From Photobacterium jeanii (GTDB taxonomy: Bacteria; Pseudomonadota; Gammaproteobacteria; Enterobacterales; Vibrionaceae): a DNA stretch of 64,000 nt. Position 1 is the first letter of the stretch; each line of letters opens with the position of its first letter. The position numbers were made by a program, and so were the translations under genes. The notes beneath the pieces were generated by a model. The model had not been told where the DNA came from and did not search any database. It saw nothing but the letters and a program-made list of their open reading frames with translations. This document shows positions 8,607 to 17,795 of the stretch, piece after piece. The stretch spans positions 496,001-560,000 of the forward strand of contig NZ_LVHF01000012.1 of the NCBI RefSeq assembly GCF_001650345.1. The letters run 5' to 3'.

Positions 8607-10112
8607 GTGATCACTGTTGAAAAAAAAGACGGGCATAAAGTTAAAATCTCCCATGTCATTCAAGAAACGACCAATCGACAGTTAGATCTTTTCATTTTCG
8701 TTCCCGGTGAACTTGGACTAACCGATAAAATCGTTAGCGAAGACGAGTTCTACCACAATGCCATTCACGGCAAACGCACTTATTTTAGTGACGTTAACCA
8801 CCTCCCGCTTGTTCACAGTCGCCTTGCCAGTCGCGGTAAACTTTCAACCGAACAATACCGTTTAAGTTTGAGTTTATTTGCCTATCAATATGCGCTAGCA
8901 CTCGAGAAAACCTCTCAGCAGTTACTCGACGATAAGCAAGATCGCACCACTGAAGAAGTGGAAGAAGTCGCTCAATTAACGGTTCGTATTTTAAAGCGAT
9001 TACGCCGAAGTATTCCGACCGATAAAAAGCTGCTTAAATATTACGAAAATATCGACAATTACCTTTCATGGTTCACTGAGCAGCGTTGCTTACAGTTGGT
9101 AGCTCACTTACCTCGTGGTAACGACTACAACAATATTCGCGACCTATTATTAGACGTTTGCCAAAAAGAAGCTGAGCACCGCGAAAAGCATAACTATAAC
9201 TCCAGCAAAGCAATGCAAGACCCAACTCGGATGTCGAACAAAATGCGTCTTCTGCGTCGTTTGATCGAATATCCGGTAACCATGAATGAAAAAACCATCG
9301 AGCTCGGTAAAAACACCCGCAAGATCGTCACAGGTTTTGCGGCAGGTTTTGTGATGATTTTCGTTACTATCATGCTGATCAAAGCGCGTGGTGTATTGGG
9401 CGATATTACCGCCTCTTTCATTTTGGTGCTGTCTTTCATTTACGCTGCGCGTGAAGTCTTTAAAGATGACTTAAAGCAAATGCTTTGGCGCTGGGTACGT
9501 AAAGGTAAACCTAAATGGCGTAAACAATTCTCCGATGCTAACAGTGGACACCTAATCGGTCGTCAGCTTGAGTGGCTGGAATACACCCAATTCAATAAGC
9601 TCGACGCCGATATTCGTAAAGCGCGTAAACACAAGGTGTCACAGCGTGAAGAAGCCGTGTTGCATTACAAAAGCACGACCCGCATGTCGCCAACTAAATT
9701 CCTAACGGGTTATGAGCAAACTCGTGAGTCCATCATGCTTGATTTGCGTATTGTCGCCAGTTTGATGGAAAAAGGCTCGCAGCGTATTTACCACCTTAAA
9801 GATGGTCAGGTAACAAAAGATTCTGTTGAGAAACGTCATTTGATCAACTTGATCACCAAAGAAACTGATGAAGACAAAACCGTGCGAATTCAGCGCTGGA
9901 AGATCATCATGAACCGCTCCAAAGTGGTAGATATTGAGGCTATTGATCTTACGCCAAGGAAGAAGTCCTCGGCTAAAGCAACTGAAGAAGATGAGCAGCC
10001 AGCCAAGAAAGAAGAAAACAGCTTAGACTCGCTATCTGATACCAGTAAAACCAAAGAGCCTAAAAAAACGGAATCCAAGCTCGCCAAAGAGTTGCAATTA
10101 CCGCAAGGGTAA
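8607..10112 (+). CDS. Unknown protein with two central membrane segments
   Basis: The 501-residue product has no motif I recognise. The N-terminal ~235 residues are soluble, helical and charged. Two hydrophobic segments follow (about 244-262, IVTGFAAGFVMIFVTIMLI, and 268-287, ITASFILVLSFIYAA). The remaining ~210 residues are soluble and end in a Lys/Glu/Ser-rich, probably disordered tail. Both large domains would face the cytoplasm if the two segments form a hairpin. The start is GTG, with GAGG about twelve bases upstream, a rather long spacing. The frame is continuous and codon usage resembles neighbours, so it is a real gene, but I assign no function. Confidence 0.85.
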   Translation: MITVEKKDGHKVKISHVIQETTNRQLDLFIFVPGELGLTDKIVSEDEFYHNAIHGKRTYFSDVNHLPLVHSRLASRGKLSTEQYRLSLSLFAYQYALALEKTSQQLLDDKQDRTTEEVEEVAQLTVRILKRLRRSIPTDKKLLKYYENIDNYLSWFTEQRCLQLVAHLPRGNDYNNIRDLLLDVCQKEAEHREKHNYNSSKAMQDPTRMSNKMRLLRRLIEYPVTMNEKTIELGKNTRKIVTGFAAGFVMIFVTIMLIKARGVLGDITASFILVLSFIYAAREVFKDDLKQMLWRWVRKGKPKWRKQFSDANSGHLIGRQLEWLEYTQFNKLDADIRKARKHKVSQREEAVLHYKSTTRMSPTKFLTGYEQTRESIMLDLRIVASLMEKGSQRIYHLKDGQVTKDSVEKRHLINLITKETDEDKTVRIQRWKIIMNRSKVVDIEAIDLTPRKKSSAKATEEDEQPAKKEENSLDSLSDTSKTKEPKKTESKLAKELQLPQG

Positions 10113-10125
10113 CAACCAAAATCAA

Positions 10126-10163
10126 ACTCGCACTTCCACTGCTAGCGTCTGGCAAGTGCGAGT
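10126..10163 (+). terminator. Probable terminator hairpin
   Basis: Ten-base stem ACTCGCACTT/AAGTGCGAGT around an 18-base loop, 13 bp after the stop codon of the unknown membrane protein. The T-tract is broken (ATCTATTTCTT), so termination may be weak. Confidence 0.5.
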
Positions 10164-10350
10164 ATCTATTTCTTAAATCTCAACCTTTCAGCTCTTAACA
10201 CTCTAATTCCTCGTCTTACCCAACGCCTAGCCTCCTCTATCTATACTTTCTTTATCGGAAAACCGTAATAAATCCGTGGTTGTTAAATTGTTAAAAACCA
10301 TTAGGGTTAGCAGCAATACCCTTTCTGGATCACTACCTACAGGATGTCGC

Positions 10351-11865
10351 ATGGCTCGCTCGCTGGAACAACTGACTGTTAATAACACCTTTGCTCAACT
10401 ACCAACGAGCTTATATACCCGAGTTAACCCTCAACCGTTAAGCGATCCTTTTCTAGTGAGTGTTAACCCGCAAGTAAGCGACATGCTCGAATTGGATGTT
10501 CAGGTCGCAGCCAGCCAAGACTTTATTGAATTATTTACTGGTAACCGCACCCTACCGCAATTTGAACCTCTCGCGATGAAGTACACAGGGCATCAATTTG
10601 GGCAATACAACCCAGATTTAGGCGATGGACGTGGTTTATTGATGGGAGAAGTCACCACTTCTACAGGCAATAAGTGGGATATTCATTTGAAAGGCTCAGG
10701 GCTCACACCCTATTCACGCCAAGGCGATGGGCGCGCAGTACTGCGTTCATCCATTCGCGAATACCTCGCCAGTGCTGCTATGCATGGCTTAGGGATTGCG
10801 ACTACCCATGCTCTTGCGATTTTAACCAGCACAACACCGGTTTATCGTGAGCAAATTGAGCGCGGCGCAACACTTGTTCGCGTGGCGGAAAGCCATGTAC
10901 GTTTTGGTCATTTTGAATATTTGTTTTATAGCCAGCAACACCAAGAACTCAAGCAGCTCGCTGATTATGTCATTCAGCATCACTTTCCTGAATTACTTAC
11001 CACGATCAGTGATGATGAGAGCCGCTACGAAGCCTGGTTTGAGCAAGTCGTTGCCCGAACTGCAACCATGATTGCCGACTGGCAAAGTGTTGGCTTTGCT
11101 CATGGTGTAATGAATACGGATAATATGTCGATTCTCGGACTGACGTTTGATTATGGTCCTTACGGGTTTCTTGACGACTACAACCGCCACTTTATCTGTA
11201 ATCACTCTGACTACTCGGGTCGATACGCGTTTAATCAGCAGCCAAGCATTGCCCTTTGGAATCTTGCTGCACTTGGTTATGCGCTTTCTCCTATTATTCA
11301 AGATGAAAAGCTCAATACGATATTAGACAGCTACGAACCACGATTGCAGGTTGAATTTAGTCAGCGTATGCGCGCCAAACTCGGGCTGACAACAAAACAA
11401 GATAATGATGCAGAGCTATTCCAAAGCCTATTCCAGCTACTTCAAGCATTGGCGCTCGATTACACCCGATTCTTCCGTACCTTAAGCCACTTAACACATG
11501 CTCGAATAGCTATCAGCCAAGACGAAATATTAAAAGCCAGTTCCGCCCAAACAACACTTTGTAGCAATAACCACGAACTACTTAGCCAATGGCTGCAATC
11601 CTATCAAGATCGCGTTGAAGCAGAATTAATACAAACCTCTGATGCTCAGCGACTCAAGGCAATGCAAGCGACGAACCCTAAATTCATTTTGCGTAACTAT
11701 TTGGCTCAACAAGCAATTGCTGCGGCAGAACAAGGTGATTTCGAGAAAATTGAGCAGTTAATGACAGTGCTTTCCACCCCTTTCGATGAACATCCAGAGT
11801 TTGAGAAATTAGCGGATTTACCACCCGATTGGGGGAAAACCCTTGAGATCAGCTGCTCGTCTTAG
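10351..11865 (+). CDS. selO: Protein adenylyltransferase SelO (YdiU)
   Basis: SelO is a pseudokinase-fold enzyme that transfers AMP from ATP to Ser/Thr/Tyr of target proteins and is linked to redox stress. The 504-residue product carries the family hallmarks GSGLTPYSRQGDGRAVLRSS, the Asp/Asn metal region GVMNTDNMSILG and DYGPYGFLD, and the C-terminal LEISCSS, where eukaryotic homologues have selenocysteine and bacteria cysteine. The frame extends 25 codons upstream, but the ATG chosen has AGGA six bases before it and matches the E. coli YdiU N-terminus. Monocistronic; an AGCGCTA/TAGCGCT hairpin (11896-11922) without a T-tract lies downstream. Confidence 0.95.
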   Translation: MARSLEQLTVNNTFAQLPTSLYTRVNPQPLSDPFLVSVNPQVSDMLELDVQVAASQDFIELFTGNRTLPQFEPLAMKYTGHQFGQYNPDLGDGRGLLMGEVTTSTGNKWDIHLKGSGLTPYSRQGDGRAVLRSSIREYLASAAMHGLGIATTHALAILTSTTPVYREQIERGATLVRVAESHVRFGHFEYLFYSQQHQELKQLADYVIQHHFPELLTTISDDESRYEAWFEQVVARTATMIADWQSVGFAHGVMNTDNMSILGLTFDYGPYGFLDDYNRHFICNHSDYSGRYAFNQQPSIALWNLAALGYALSPIIQDEKLNTILDSYEPRLQVEFSQRMRAKLGLTTKQDNDAELFQSLFQLLQALALDYTRFFRTLSHLTHARIAISQDEILKASSAQTTLCSNNHELLSQWLQSYQDRVEAELIQTSDAQRLKAMQATNPKFILRNYLAQQAIAAAEQGDFEKIEQLMTVLSTPFDEHPEFEKLADLPPDWGKTLEISCSS

Positions 11866-12049
11866 TACGCGCACTAAAGAGAATAAAAGAAAGTTAGCGC
11901 TACGAAATTTCTCGATAGCGCTCACACTTCATGGTTAAGACTTCAACCTAGCTCTAAGTTTTCTCCTTTTTGTCACCTCTCAGGCTAGAAAACCATTCGT
12001 GCGATCGATAGCTTTTGCGAAAGACTTAATTTTTGGTATCAATTAATTC

Positions 12050-13138
12050 ATGAGTGATCGCCTTTTCGACCTACAAGCAAAGACACAAAGCAATACAACT
12101 CAAGGACCACTAACAACAAAGCATAACTACATAGCCAGCTTTGAATGGGGACGCATGATCGCCCTATTTGCCATTATTATGATCCATTGCAGTGTGTTCT
12201 ACACAACACCAGTCTTTGATGACGTTCCTTGGTTTGCATTGCTGCTAAATCAGCTTAGTCGTTTCGCAGTGCCACTCTTCTTTCTGATTGCCGGATACCT
12301 AATAGCGCCTAAATTACTGGCTACCCCTTTCCCAACCGTTAAACGCTACAGCCAAACATTGCTCAAGGTTTGGCTGGCATGGAGTCTGATTTACCTCATC
12401 GCACCTTTTAACTTAAAAGTGCTCAGTGAAAACGGCTATCTTGCCGAACGCATGGGCTATTGGCAGTACTTATTACAGCAGCCGTTAAATAGTGTTTTTG
12501 AAGGGGGAATGGTTCACCTTTGGTATATTCCAGGCTTAGTTTGTGCAGTAACCGTGATTGCTGGCTTTATACACCTAAAACAAACCCAGTGGCTTTTACC
12601 AAGCCTTATTGCACTCTACCTTTATGGGCTTATGGCTGGCAGCTATCAACCCATATTCGAGCTATCTGCACCAATATTTACCCGAAACGGTCCTTTTTTT
12701 AGTGGCTTGATGGTCGCTATTGGCTTTTATATTCAACACCAAGAGTGGCGACTCTCCCCTCTTATTGCAGGCTGTCTCGCTGTTACTGGGATGGGAATGC
12801 ACTTAGGTGAGGCATTCATGCTAACTCATTATGATGTGCCATTTAATACCCATGATTTCTTATTAGGTACGCCACTGTGGGCTGTTGGTATTTTCATGCT
12901 GCTATTGGCATTTCCACAATTTGGAGCCAAGTCATCCGTAACCTCATACAGCAAGGACGTGCTTGGGGTATATCTTGTTCACATGCTCATTGTGATTTAC
13001 CTATTTAACCTTTCACTATTACTCAATTGGCAAGGCAGTTGGGTCGGACTTAGTGCTGTTCCTGTGACTTTTATTATCTCTATGGGAATTACCAAGCTAA
13101 TTGAAAAAACACCGCTGCGTACACTGCTATTAAGGTAA
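12050..13138 (+). CDS. Acyltransferase 3 family membrane protein (WecH-like)
   Basis: A 362-residue polytopic inner-membrane protein with about ten hydrophobic segments. It shows the acyltransferase-3 signature: a His in the first membrane segment (FAIIMIHCSVFY) and the block SRFAVPLFFLIAGYLI. The overall pattern, including LWYIPGLV and GVYLVHMLIVIYL near the C-terminus, is close to E. coli WecH (YiaH), the O-acetyltransferase of enterobacterial common antigen. Here it would O-acetylate some surface polysaccharide or lipid; the acceptor is unknown. No glycan-synthesis genes are adjacent. Confidence 0.85.
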   Translation: MSDRLFDLQAKTQSNTTQGPLTTKHNYIASFEWGRMIALFAIIMIHCSVFYTTPVFDDVPWFALLLNQLSRFAVPLFFLIAGYLIAPKLLATPFPTVKRYSQTLLKVWLAWSLIYLIAPFNLKVLSENGYLAERMGYWQYLLQQPLNSVFEGGMVHLWYIPGLVCAVTVIAGFIHLKQTQWLLPSLIALYLYGLMAGSYQPIFELSAPIFTRNGPFFSGLMVAIGFYIQHQEWRLSPLIAGCLAVTGMGMHLGEAFMLTHYDVPFNTHDFLLGTPLWAVGIFMLLLAFPQFGAKSSVTSYSKDVLGVYLVHMLIVIYLFNLSLLLNWQGSWVGLSAVPVTFIISMGITKLIEKTPLRTLLLR

Positions 13139-13154
13139 ATCGACTTCGTCAATA

Positions 13155-13177
13155 AAGCCTGTGTGCGACACAGGCTT
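13155..13177 (+). terminator. Probable terminator after the acyltransferase gene
   Basis: Ten-base perfect stem AAGCCTGTGT/ACACAGGCTT with a three-base loop, followed by CCTTTC. The hairpin is strong but the T-tract is poor. Confidence 0.6.
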
Positions 13178-13359
13178 CCTTTCAAACACCAAAACTTCAA
13201 ATTTCAAACCTTAAAGATTTGATCAACCCCACTTTTTCAGCGCTTAACTTTTAATTGCATAGAAAATAAGTCTATACCTGTTAAGTCATATTTATTCGCT
13301 GATAACAGCATGAATTAATGACAATTCAGACAATTGCGCAGAAAATCACTGAGGGCGGC

Positions 13360-13698
13360 ATGACGAATGTAACTAAGGTATGTTTGGCTATATTGGCTTT
13401 ATTTAGCTTTCTGGCTTATCAAAAACTGATCAGTGAGCCGAAAGCGCTGGAAGAAAAAGCCCACTCAGTGCTGATGCAAATGTCATGGCAAGAAGGATGG
13501 TTAGAGCCATTTGTACTCGACAACGACAATCATACCTCGGAGATCACCATTCAAAAGAAGAACAATGGTCAGCTGATTGCTAATGTCACGTTTAAGTTTT
13601 CCGATGACACCCACCAGATCTGCAAGCATTTATCTTATAGCTTTACGAACGATCCACTTGCTGACTACGAGTTATTGTCACAGCAAGATTGCTTATAG
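13360..13698 (+). CDS. Small membrane-anchored protein of unknown function
   Basis: The 112-residue product has one N-terminal hydrophobic segment (about 5-22, VCLAILALFSFLAY) and then a soluble ~90-residue domain that would be periplasmic, with two cysteines (CKHL and a terminal QDCL) that could form a disulfide. GAGGG five bases upstream supports this ATG; an in-frame ATG 14 codons earlier (13318) has no ribosome site. I do not recognise the family. The gene sits between terminators and is monocistronic. Confidence 0.65.
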   Translation: MTNVTKVCLAILALFSFLAYQKLISEPKALEEKAHSVLMQMSWQEGWLEPFVLDNDNHTSEITIQKKNNGQLIANVTFKFSDDTHQICKHLSYSFTNDPLADYELLSQQDCL

Positions 13699-13757
13699 TG
13701 CCCTCTTATCCCCACACTGTTCGCTCGATTCGCGGTATTAGAAAATACCCCAATAGC

Positions 13758-13781
13758 AAAAACGCCCTAAGTGGGCGTTTT
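13758..13781. terminator. Bidirectional intrinsic terminator
   Basis: AAAACGCCC/GGGCGTTTT with a five-base loop, lying between two convergent genes and flanked by As and Ts so it can serve both. Confidence 0.85.
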
Positions 13782-13822
13782 CAATAATCTTGTCTAAGTA
13801 AGTGATAACGTTATTCTGTTTC

Positions 13823-14731
13823 TTAATCTGCCTTCAAGTAACTAGCTTTGATCACCTGACTCACGCCCTGCTCATGTAACCAATGAACAAGCTTTGGTGA
13901 ATCATCGAGATGACGACTTACCACTTCACACGGCTTACCTGCTTTTTCAGCGGCTTTTAAGCTATGGCGAAGCAAAGTTAGCACCGCTTCATTTTGCTCA
14001 TCATACAGGTATGTCAGATCTTGATGCTCAGGATCAAGCGCAAGAGTAAATTGCGCTAGCACGTCGATATCGACCACCAGACCATCGAAATATTGTAAGA
14101 ACTTCTCAGCCAGCAGTGCGTTCGCAGGTAACTCAACAAACAGGTGTACTTTTAAACCCTGCGCACCTCGACATAACCCTTGTTCCGCCAAAATATCAAT
14201 CACAGTTGCCGCTTCACTGAATGTGCGGACAAAAGGGATAACCAATTCGATATTGTGTAGCTTCTCGCCCATTCTCGCTCGCTTAATCGCTTCACAATCG
14301 AGCTCAAAACTAGGGCGATGATAGGTATTAGCAAAACGCGATACACCACGTAAGCCCATCGCAGGATTCACTTCTTGTGGCTCTAACTGATTGCCTTGCT
14401 GCTGGCGTCGACTTGAGGATTCCACGCCTGATAGCGCGACACGTAAGACTTGCTCTTTATTAGCCTGCTGTTGTGCTGCTTTAATCAATATGTTTGCAAG
14501 TTCGCTGACATAATATTCAGCGGCAGGCATGTCACCACACTCTTTAGCAAGCTCTGCTTGTTGGTCAGCATCGAGATCATGACTACGGGAATACACATAA
14601 GGGTGAAACGCGAAATGATGGCGAACAAGATCATCTATTGACACCAAACCAATAGGGTCAGTTTGTTGCAATTGTTCAACCTGAGTCAGTACATACGTGG
14701 TGTTTAACGGTATTGCGGTAGGGTTTGTCAT
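13823..14731 (-). CDS. Stand-alone, degenerate PEP-synthase C-terminal domain protein
   Basis: The 302 residues align along their whole length with the C-terminal PEP-utilising TIM barrel of phosphoenolpyruvate synthase (PpsA), without the ATP-grasp or swivelling phosphohistidine domains. Conserved parts: NPAMGLRGVSRF (Arg128), VIPFVRTFSEA (Arg169), FVELPANALLAEKFLQYFDG (Glu200) and YDEQNEAVLTLL. Two catalytic spots are lost: the canonical SIGSNDLTQ strand is VVDIDVLAQ (219-227), so the Asn is gone, and the catalytic Cys region (ICGQ in PpsA) reads EVVSRH (269-274). It is therefore probably a non-catalytic PEP/pyruvate-binding protein. It diverges from aroH, whose enzyme consumes PEP, so a sensor or regulatory link is conceivable but unproven. 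Confidence 0.75.
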   Translation of the reverse strand: MTNPTAIPLNTTYVLTQVEQLQQTDPIGLVSIDDLVRHHFAFHPYVYSRSHDLDADQQAELAKECGDMPAAEYYVSELANILIKAAQQQANKEQVLRVALSGVESSSRRQQQGNQLEPQEVNPAMGLRGVSRFANTYHRPSFELDCEAIKRARMGEKLHNIELVIPFVRTFSEAATVIDILAEQGLCRGAQGLKVHLFVELPANALLAEKFLQYFDGLVVDIDVLAQFTLALDPEHQDLTYLYDEQNEAVLTLLRHSLKAAEKAGKPCEVVSRHLDDSPKLVHWLHEQGVSQVIKASYLKAD

Positions 14732-14967
14732 AAGGCTCTAATTGCACTCCTATCATCCATGACGAAAACAAGAATTAGCATTTGCAACATGACGTATATG
14801 TAGGGGATTAGCAAGAAAAATTGAAAGGATTTATTCACCTTATCTATTCTTAACCGAGATAGCTGGATAACGAATAATTACGGAATCGTAACAAAGCGAT
14901 GGATTTTTTGGGAAAAACTTACGTCATATCACATGTTTGGTTTATTCCTGACGTCATTTGGGCTATC

Positions 14968-14982
14968 TTAACGCGTCGTTAA
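14968..14982. promoter_or_regulatory. Inverted repeat upstream of aroH
   Basis: TTAACG-CGT-CGTTAA, a six-base inverted repeat with a three-base centre, lies 30-44 bp before the aroH start codon, just after a plausible TATCTT -10 element. It does not match the TrpR consensus I know. It may be an operator for aroH or for the divergent PEP-synthase-like gene. Confidence 0.3.
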
Positions 14983-15011
14983 TTTGAGATACCAAGGTAG
15001 GCAAACGTATT

Positions 15012-16067
15012 ATGCCAATGAAAACCGATGAACTCCGTACCGTTAGCTTAGGTGCGATGCCTGCACCAGCTGAAGTTGAAGCTGCCTACCCTATTACAGA
15101 TGAAATCGCAGACCATGTGGCCCAGTGTCGTCGTCAAGTAGAGCAAATCCTTGCCGGTGAAGATAACCGACTGCTTGTTATCGTAGGTCCATGTTCGGTG
15201 CATGATACCGATGCCGCATTAGATTACGCTAAGCGTCTTGCTGATATTCAAGACCAATACAAAGACGAACTTTGTATCGTAATGCGTACCTACTTTGAAA
15301 AACCACGCACGGTTGTAGGTTGGAAAGGTTTGGTATCAGATCCGCACCTAGATGGTAGCTTGGATCTTGTTGCTGGTTTACATAAAGCGCGTAAGCTGTT
15401 GGTTGATATCAACAAGCTTGGCTTAGCCACCGCAACTGAATTCCTAGATATGATTACTGGTCAGTACATCGCAGATCTTATTTCTTGGGGCGCTATTGGT
15501 GCGCGTACCACTGAATCACAGATTCACCGTGAAATGGCATCTGCTCTGTCTTGCCCAGTAGGCTTTAAAAACGGTACAGATGGCAACATTAAGATTGCTG
15601 TTGATGCAATTCGCGCAACACGTGAATCTCACATTTTCTGCTCGCCAGCAAAAGATGGTCAAATGACTATCTACCGCACATCAGGCAATCCTTATGGTCA
15701 CGTTATTCTTCGTGGCGGTAAAGCGCCTAACTACCATGCTGAAGATATTGCGAACTCGTGTCAGACATTGGAAAGCTTTGAGTTACCTCCACGTCTGATT
15801 GTCGATTTCAGCCACGGTAACTGTCAGAAACAGCACCGTCAGCAATTGAATGTAGCGGAAGACATCTGCCAACAAATTCGTAATGGCAGTACCTCGATTG
15901 CTGGTATTATGGCTGAAAGCTTTATCGTTGAAGGTAACCAAGCAGTAAATGGTTGTAAGCTTAGCGAGCTAACGTATGGTCAGTCGATCACCGACCCATG
16001 TATTAACTGGGACGATACCGTTACCATGCTTGATATGCTGGCTGATGCGATTAAGCACAAACAATAA
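15012..16067 (+). CDS. aroH: 3-deoxy-7-phosphoheptulonate (DAHP) synthase, AroH type
   Basis: This enzyme condenses PEP and erythrose-4-phosphate into DAHP, the entry step of the shikimate pathway. The 351-residue protein is a class I, AroFGH-type synthase with IVGPCSVHD, RTYFEKPRTVVGWKGL, SWGAIGARTTESQIHREMAS, GFKNGTDGN and DFSHGNCQKQHR. The start MKTDELRTVSL, the Ser-Cys-Pro block and HGNCQKQHR are closest to E. coli AroH (Trp-sensitive) rather than AroG or AroF; the feedback effector is inferred from that resemblance. AAGGTAGG lies about ten bases before the first ATG; a second ATG two codons on is possible. Confidence 0.93.
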   Translation: MPMKTDELRTVSLGAMPAPAEVEAAYPITDEIADHVAQCRRQVEQILAGEDNRLLVIVGPCSVHDTDAALDYAKRLADIQDQYKDELCIVMRTYFEKPRTVVGWKGLVSDPHLDGSLDLVAGLHKARKLLVDINKLGLATATEFLDMITGQYIADLISWGAIGARTTESQIHREMASALSCPVGFKNGTDGNIKIAVDAIRATRESHIFCSPAKDGQMTIYRTSGNPYGHVILRGGKAPNYHAEDIANSCQTLESFELPPRLIVDFSHGNCQKQHRQQLNVAEDICQQIRNGSTSIAGIMAESFIVEGNQAVNGCKLSELTYGQSITDPCINWDDTVTMLDMLADAIKHKQ

Positions 16068-16076
16068 TTTTGACTA

Positions 16077-16097
16077 AAGGGGCTAAGCCCCTTTTTC
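16077..16097 (+). terminator. Intrinsic terminator of aroH
   Basis: AAGGGGCT/AGCCCCTT hairpin ending in a run of Ts, directly after aroH. Confidence 0.8.
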
Positions 16098-16161
16098 TTA
16101 TACCAAGTTGTACAATCACCATTACGCTTGGTAATAACTTGATAAAACTAGGAATCTAGAC

Positions 16162-16644
16162 ATGCCTTCTTTTGATATTATTTCTGAAGTCGATTTGGTT
16201 GAAGTAAGAAATGCGGTAGACAACTCTGCACGTGAACTAGAAACTCGTTTCGACTTCCGTGGTGTTGATGCAAGTATCAAACTAGAAAAAGATGCAGTTA
16301 AAATTACAACTGAATCAGATTTCCAATTAACTCAGCTTGTGAGTATTCTTCGCAGCAACCTAGCAAAACGTTACGTTGACGCACAATCTATGGAGCAGAA
16401 AGAAACAACCCGTACAGGTAAGTCTTTCTCTTGCATAGTTGAGTTCAAGCAAGGCGTAGATCAAGCCGTTGCTAAAAAAGTGGTTAAACTGATTAAAGAT
16501 GCGAAGCTAAAAGTTCAAGCTTCTATCCAAGGCGATAAAGTTCGCGTAACGGGCAAGAAGCGTGATGATCTTCAAGCGACAATGGCACTGATCCGCGAAT
16601 CTGATCTTGGTCAGCCATTCCAGTTTGACAACTTCCGTGACTAA
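16162..16644 (+). CDS. yajQ: YajQ family nucleotide-binding protein
   Basis: A 160-residue protein that matches YajQ over its full length: [20 protein letters not shown] at the start, ETRFDFRG, and the C-terminal [20 protein letters not shown] with the final FDNFRD. The fold is two ferredoxin-like RRM-type domains. YajQ-family proteins bind cyclic-di-GMP and/or nucleic acids, and in Xanthomonas and Pseudomonas a member acts as a c-di-GMP effector; the role here is inferred from the family. Monocistronic, bounded by terminators. Confidence 0.95.
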   Translation: MPSFDIISEVDLVEVRNAVDNSARELETRFDFRGVDASIKLEKDAVKITTESDFQLTQLVSILRSNLAKRYVDAQSMEQKETTRTGKSFSCIVEFKQGVDQAVAKKVVKLIKDAKLKVQASIQGDKVRVTGKKRDDLQATMALIRESDLGQPFQFDNFRD

Positions 16645-16696
16645 TTGAACGCGACGTCAGTTACTATTTAATACTGACGGTTCAACTTAGCCTAAA

Positions 16697-16724
16697 ACGC
16701 GCAGCTTTCCGCTGCGCGTTTTTT
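16697..16724 (+). terminator. Intrinsic terminator of yajQ
   Basis: ACGCGCAGC/GCTGCGCGT stem with a five-base loop followed by at least six Ts. A second hairpin, CGTCAGT/ACTGACG, lies just upstream between the stop codon and this terminator. Confidence 0.9.
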
Positions 16725-17795
16725 ATTATCTGTCATCCTAAGGGCACACTTTGGCATCAATTTATCTCACACTATTAAAGCAATCTACGCCCAATTCTTC
16801 CTGATATTTATGCATCAAAACCTTCGCAAAAAACAGCAAACTACCGCTCCCATATACCTCTTAGTTATTCTCCGTTTACCTCTAAATAACACTCAATTTA
16901 ACACTATGTGAAGTGTAATCAGATAAAACTCAGGTAGAAGAAACGAATACTTGACGTTTAAAAAAGATAGCGCTATTTCGCTGCATTAATACCGTACTTA
17001 TACCAAGTAAAATTAAGCTTAATCTAAAATCGCAGTTCAGCTATCAGGTCAAACACGCGAGCCACGCATAAGCTGCTCATCTTCTACAACCCCGTACAGC
17101 AAGCATCCTCGCACACACATCACTCAACACGGCCATCAATACAACTATTATCTTAGCGCATGATTTCATATTAAATTAAAAGTAAAACATAAGTTACGAA
17201 ACCTACTGAATAAGCGAAAAGGCAATTATCGGTAGATATAATTTGAATTAATTTATTTGTCACCATTAATTATTTTTTAATAAAAAGAACAGACGCGACG
17301 AATAAAGTATCGCATCGCTCAATATACCAACAGCAAACACCAAATCATTTGTTATACAAATGATAATTTTTGCTCAATCGATACATAACTTGTCAGAAAT
17401 CAATAGTTGTACTACGCCTAATCCCCTATACTCCTTCCCGTCATCAGGGTTTCATTAGTATTTATAAGGTTTTAATTAGAGATACACAGCACACATTGGC
17501 ATTAGTCGCACAATTTGGCCGCATGGATACGCATGAATGACTCAGGACCCGTCACTTGTTTAACTTTGAGAATTATCTGAATTTCCCTTCCGTTACTCAA
17601 CTTCACCAACCGCTTCTTTTCTTGTCTGTACAGTAAGTACTACACGTCAATGCTCACTGCTTGTTATCGGTTCGTCACTGACGAAACATGGATGCATTAC
17701 TTTTTCAGTCCAACTCATCAATTGGGCAGTACGAGTATCACTAGCGAAGACCCTTTGAAGGCTATATCAATATACCTATAAAGGAGATGTCCATA
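16725..17795. other. Gene-free kilobase upstream of sdaC
   Basis: About 1.07 kb without a credible coding frame on either strand. A sigma-70-like promoter on the plus strand is visible: TTGACG (16951-16956), 17-base spacer, TATTTC (16974-16979). A short hairpin GTTCGTC/GACGAAC-like lies near 17670-17690. No riboswitch that I recognise is present. The stretch may hold a long 5' leader or a small RNA for sdaC, but I see nothing decisive. Confidence 0.4.

Noticed and set aside
14732..15011. A TrpR operator in front of aroH
   Set aside because: No match to the CTAG-centred operator was found; only the unrelated TTAACG inverted repeat is present.
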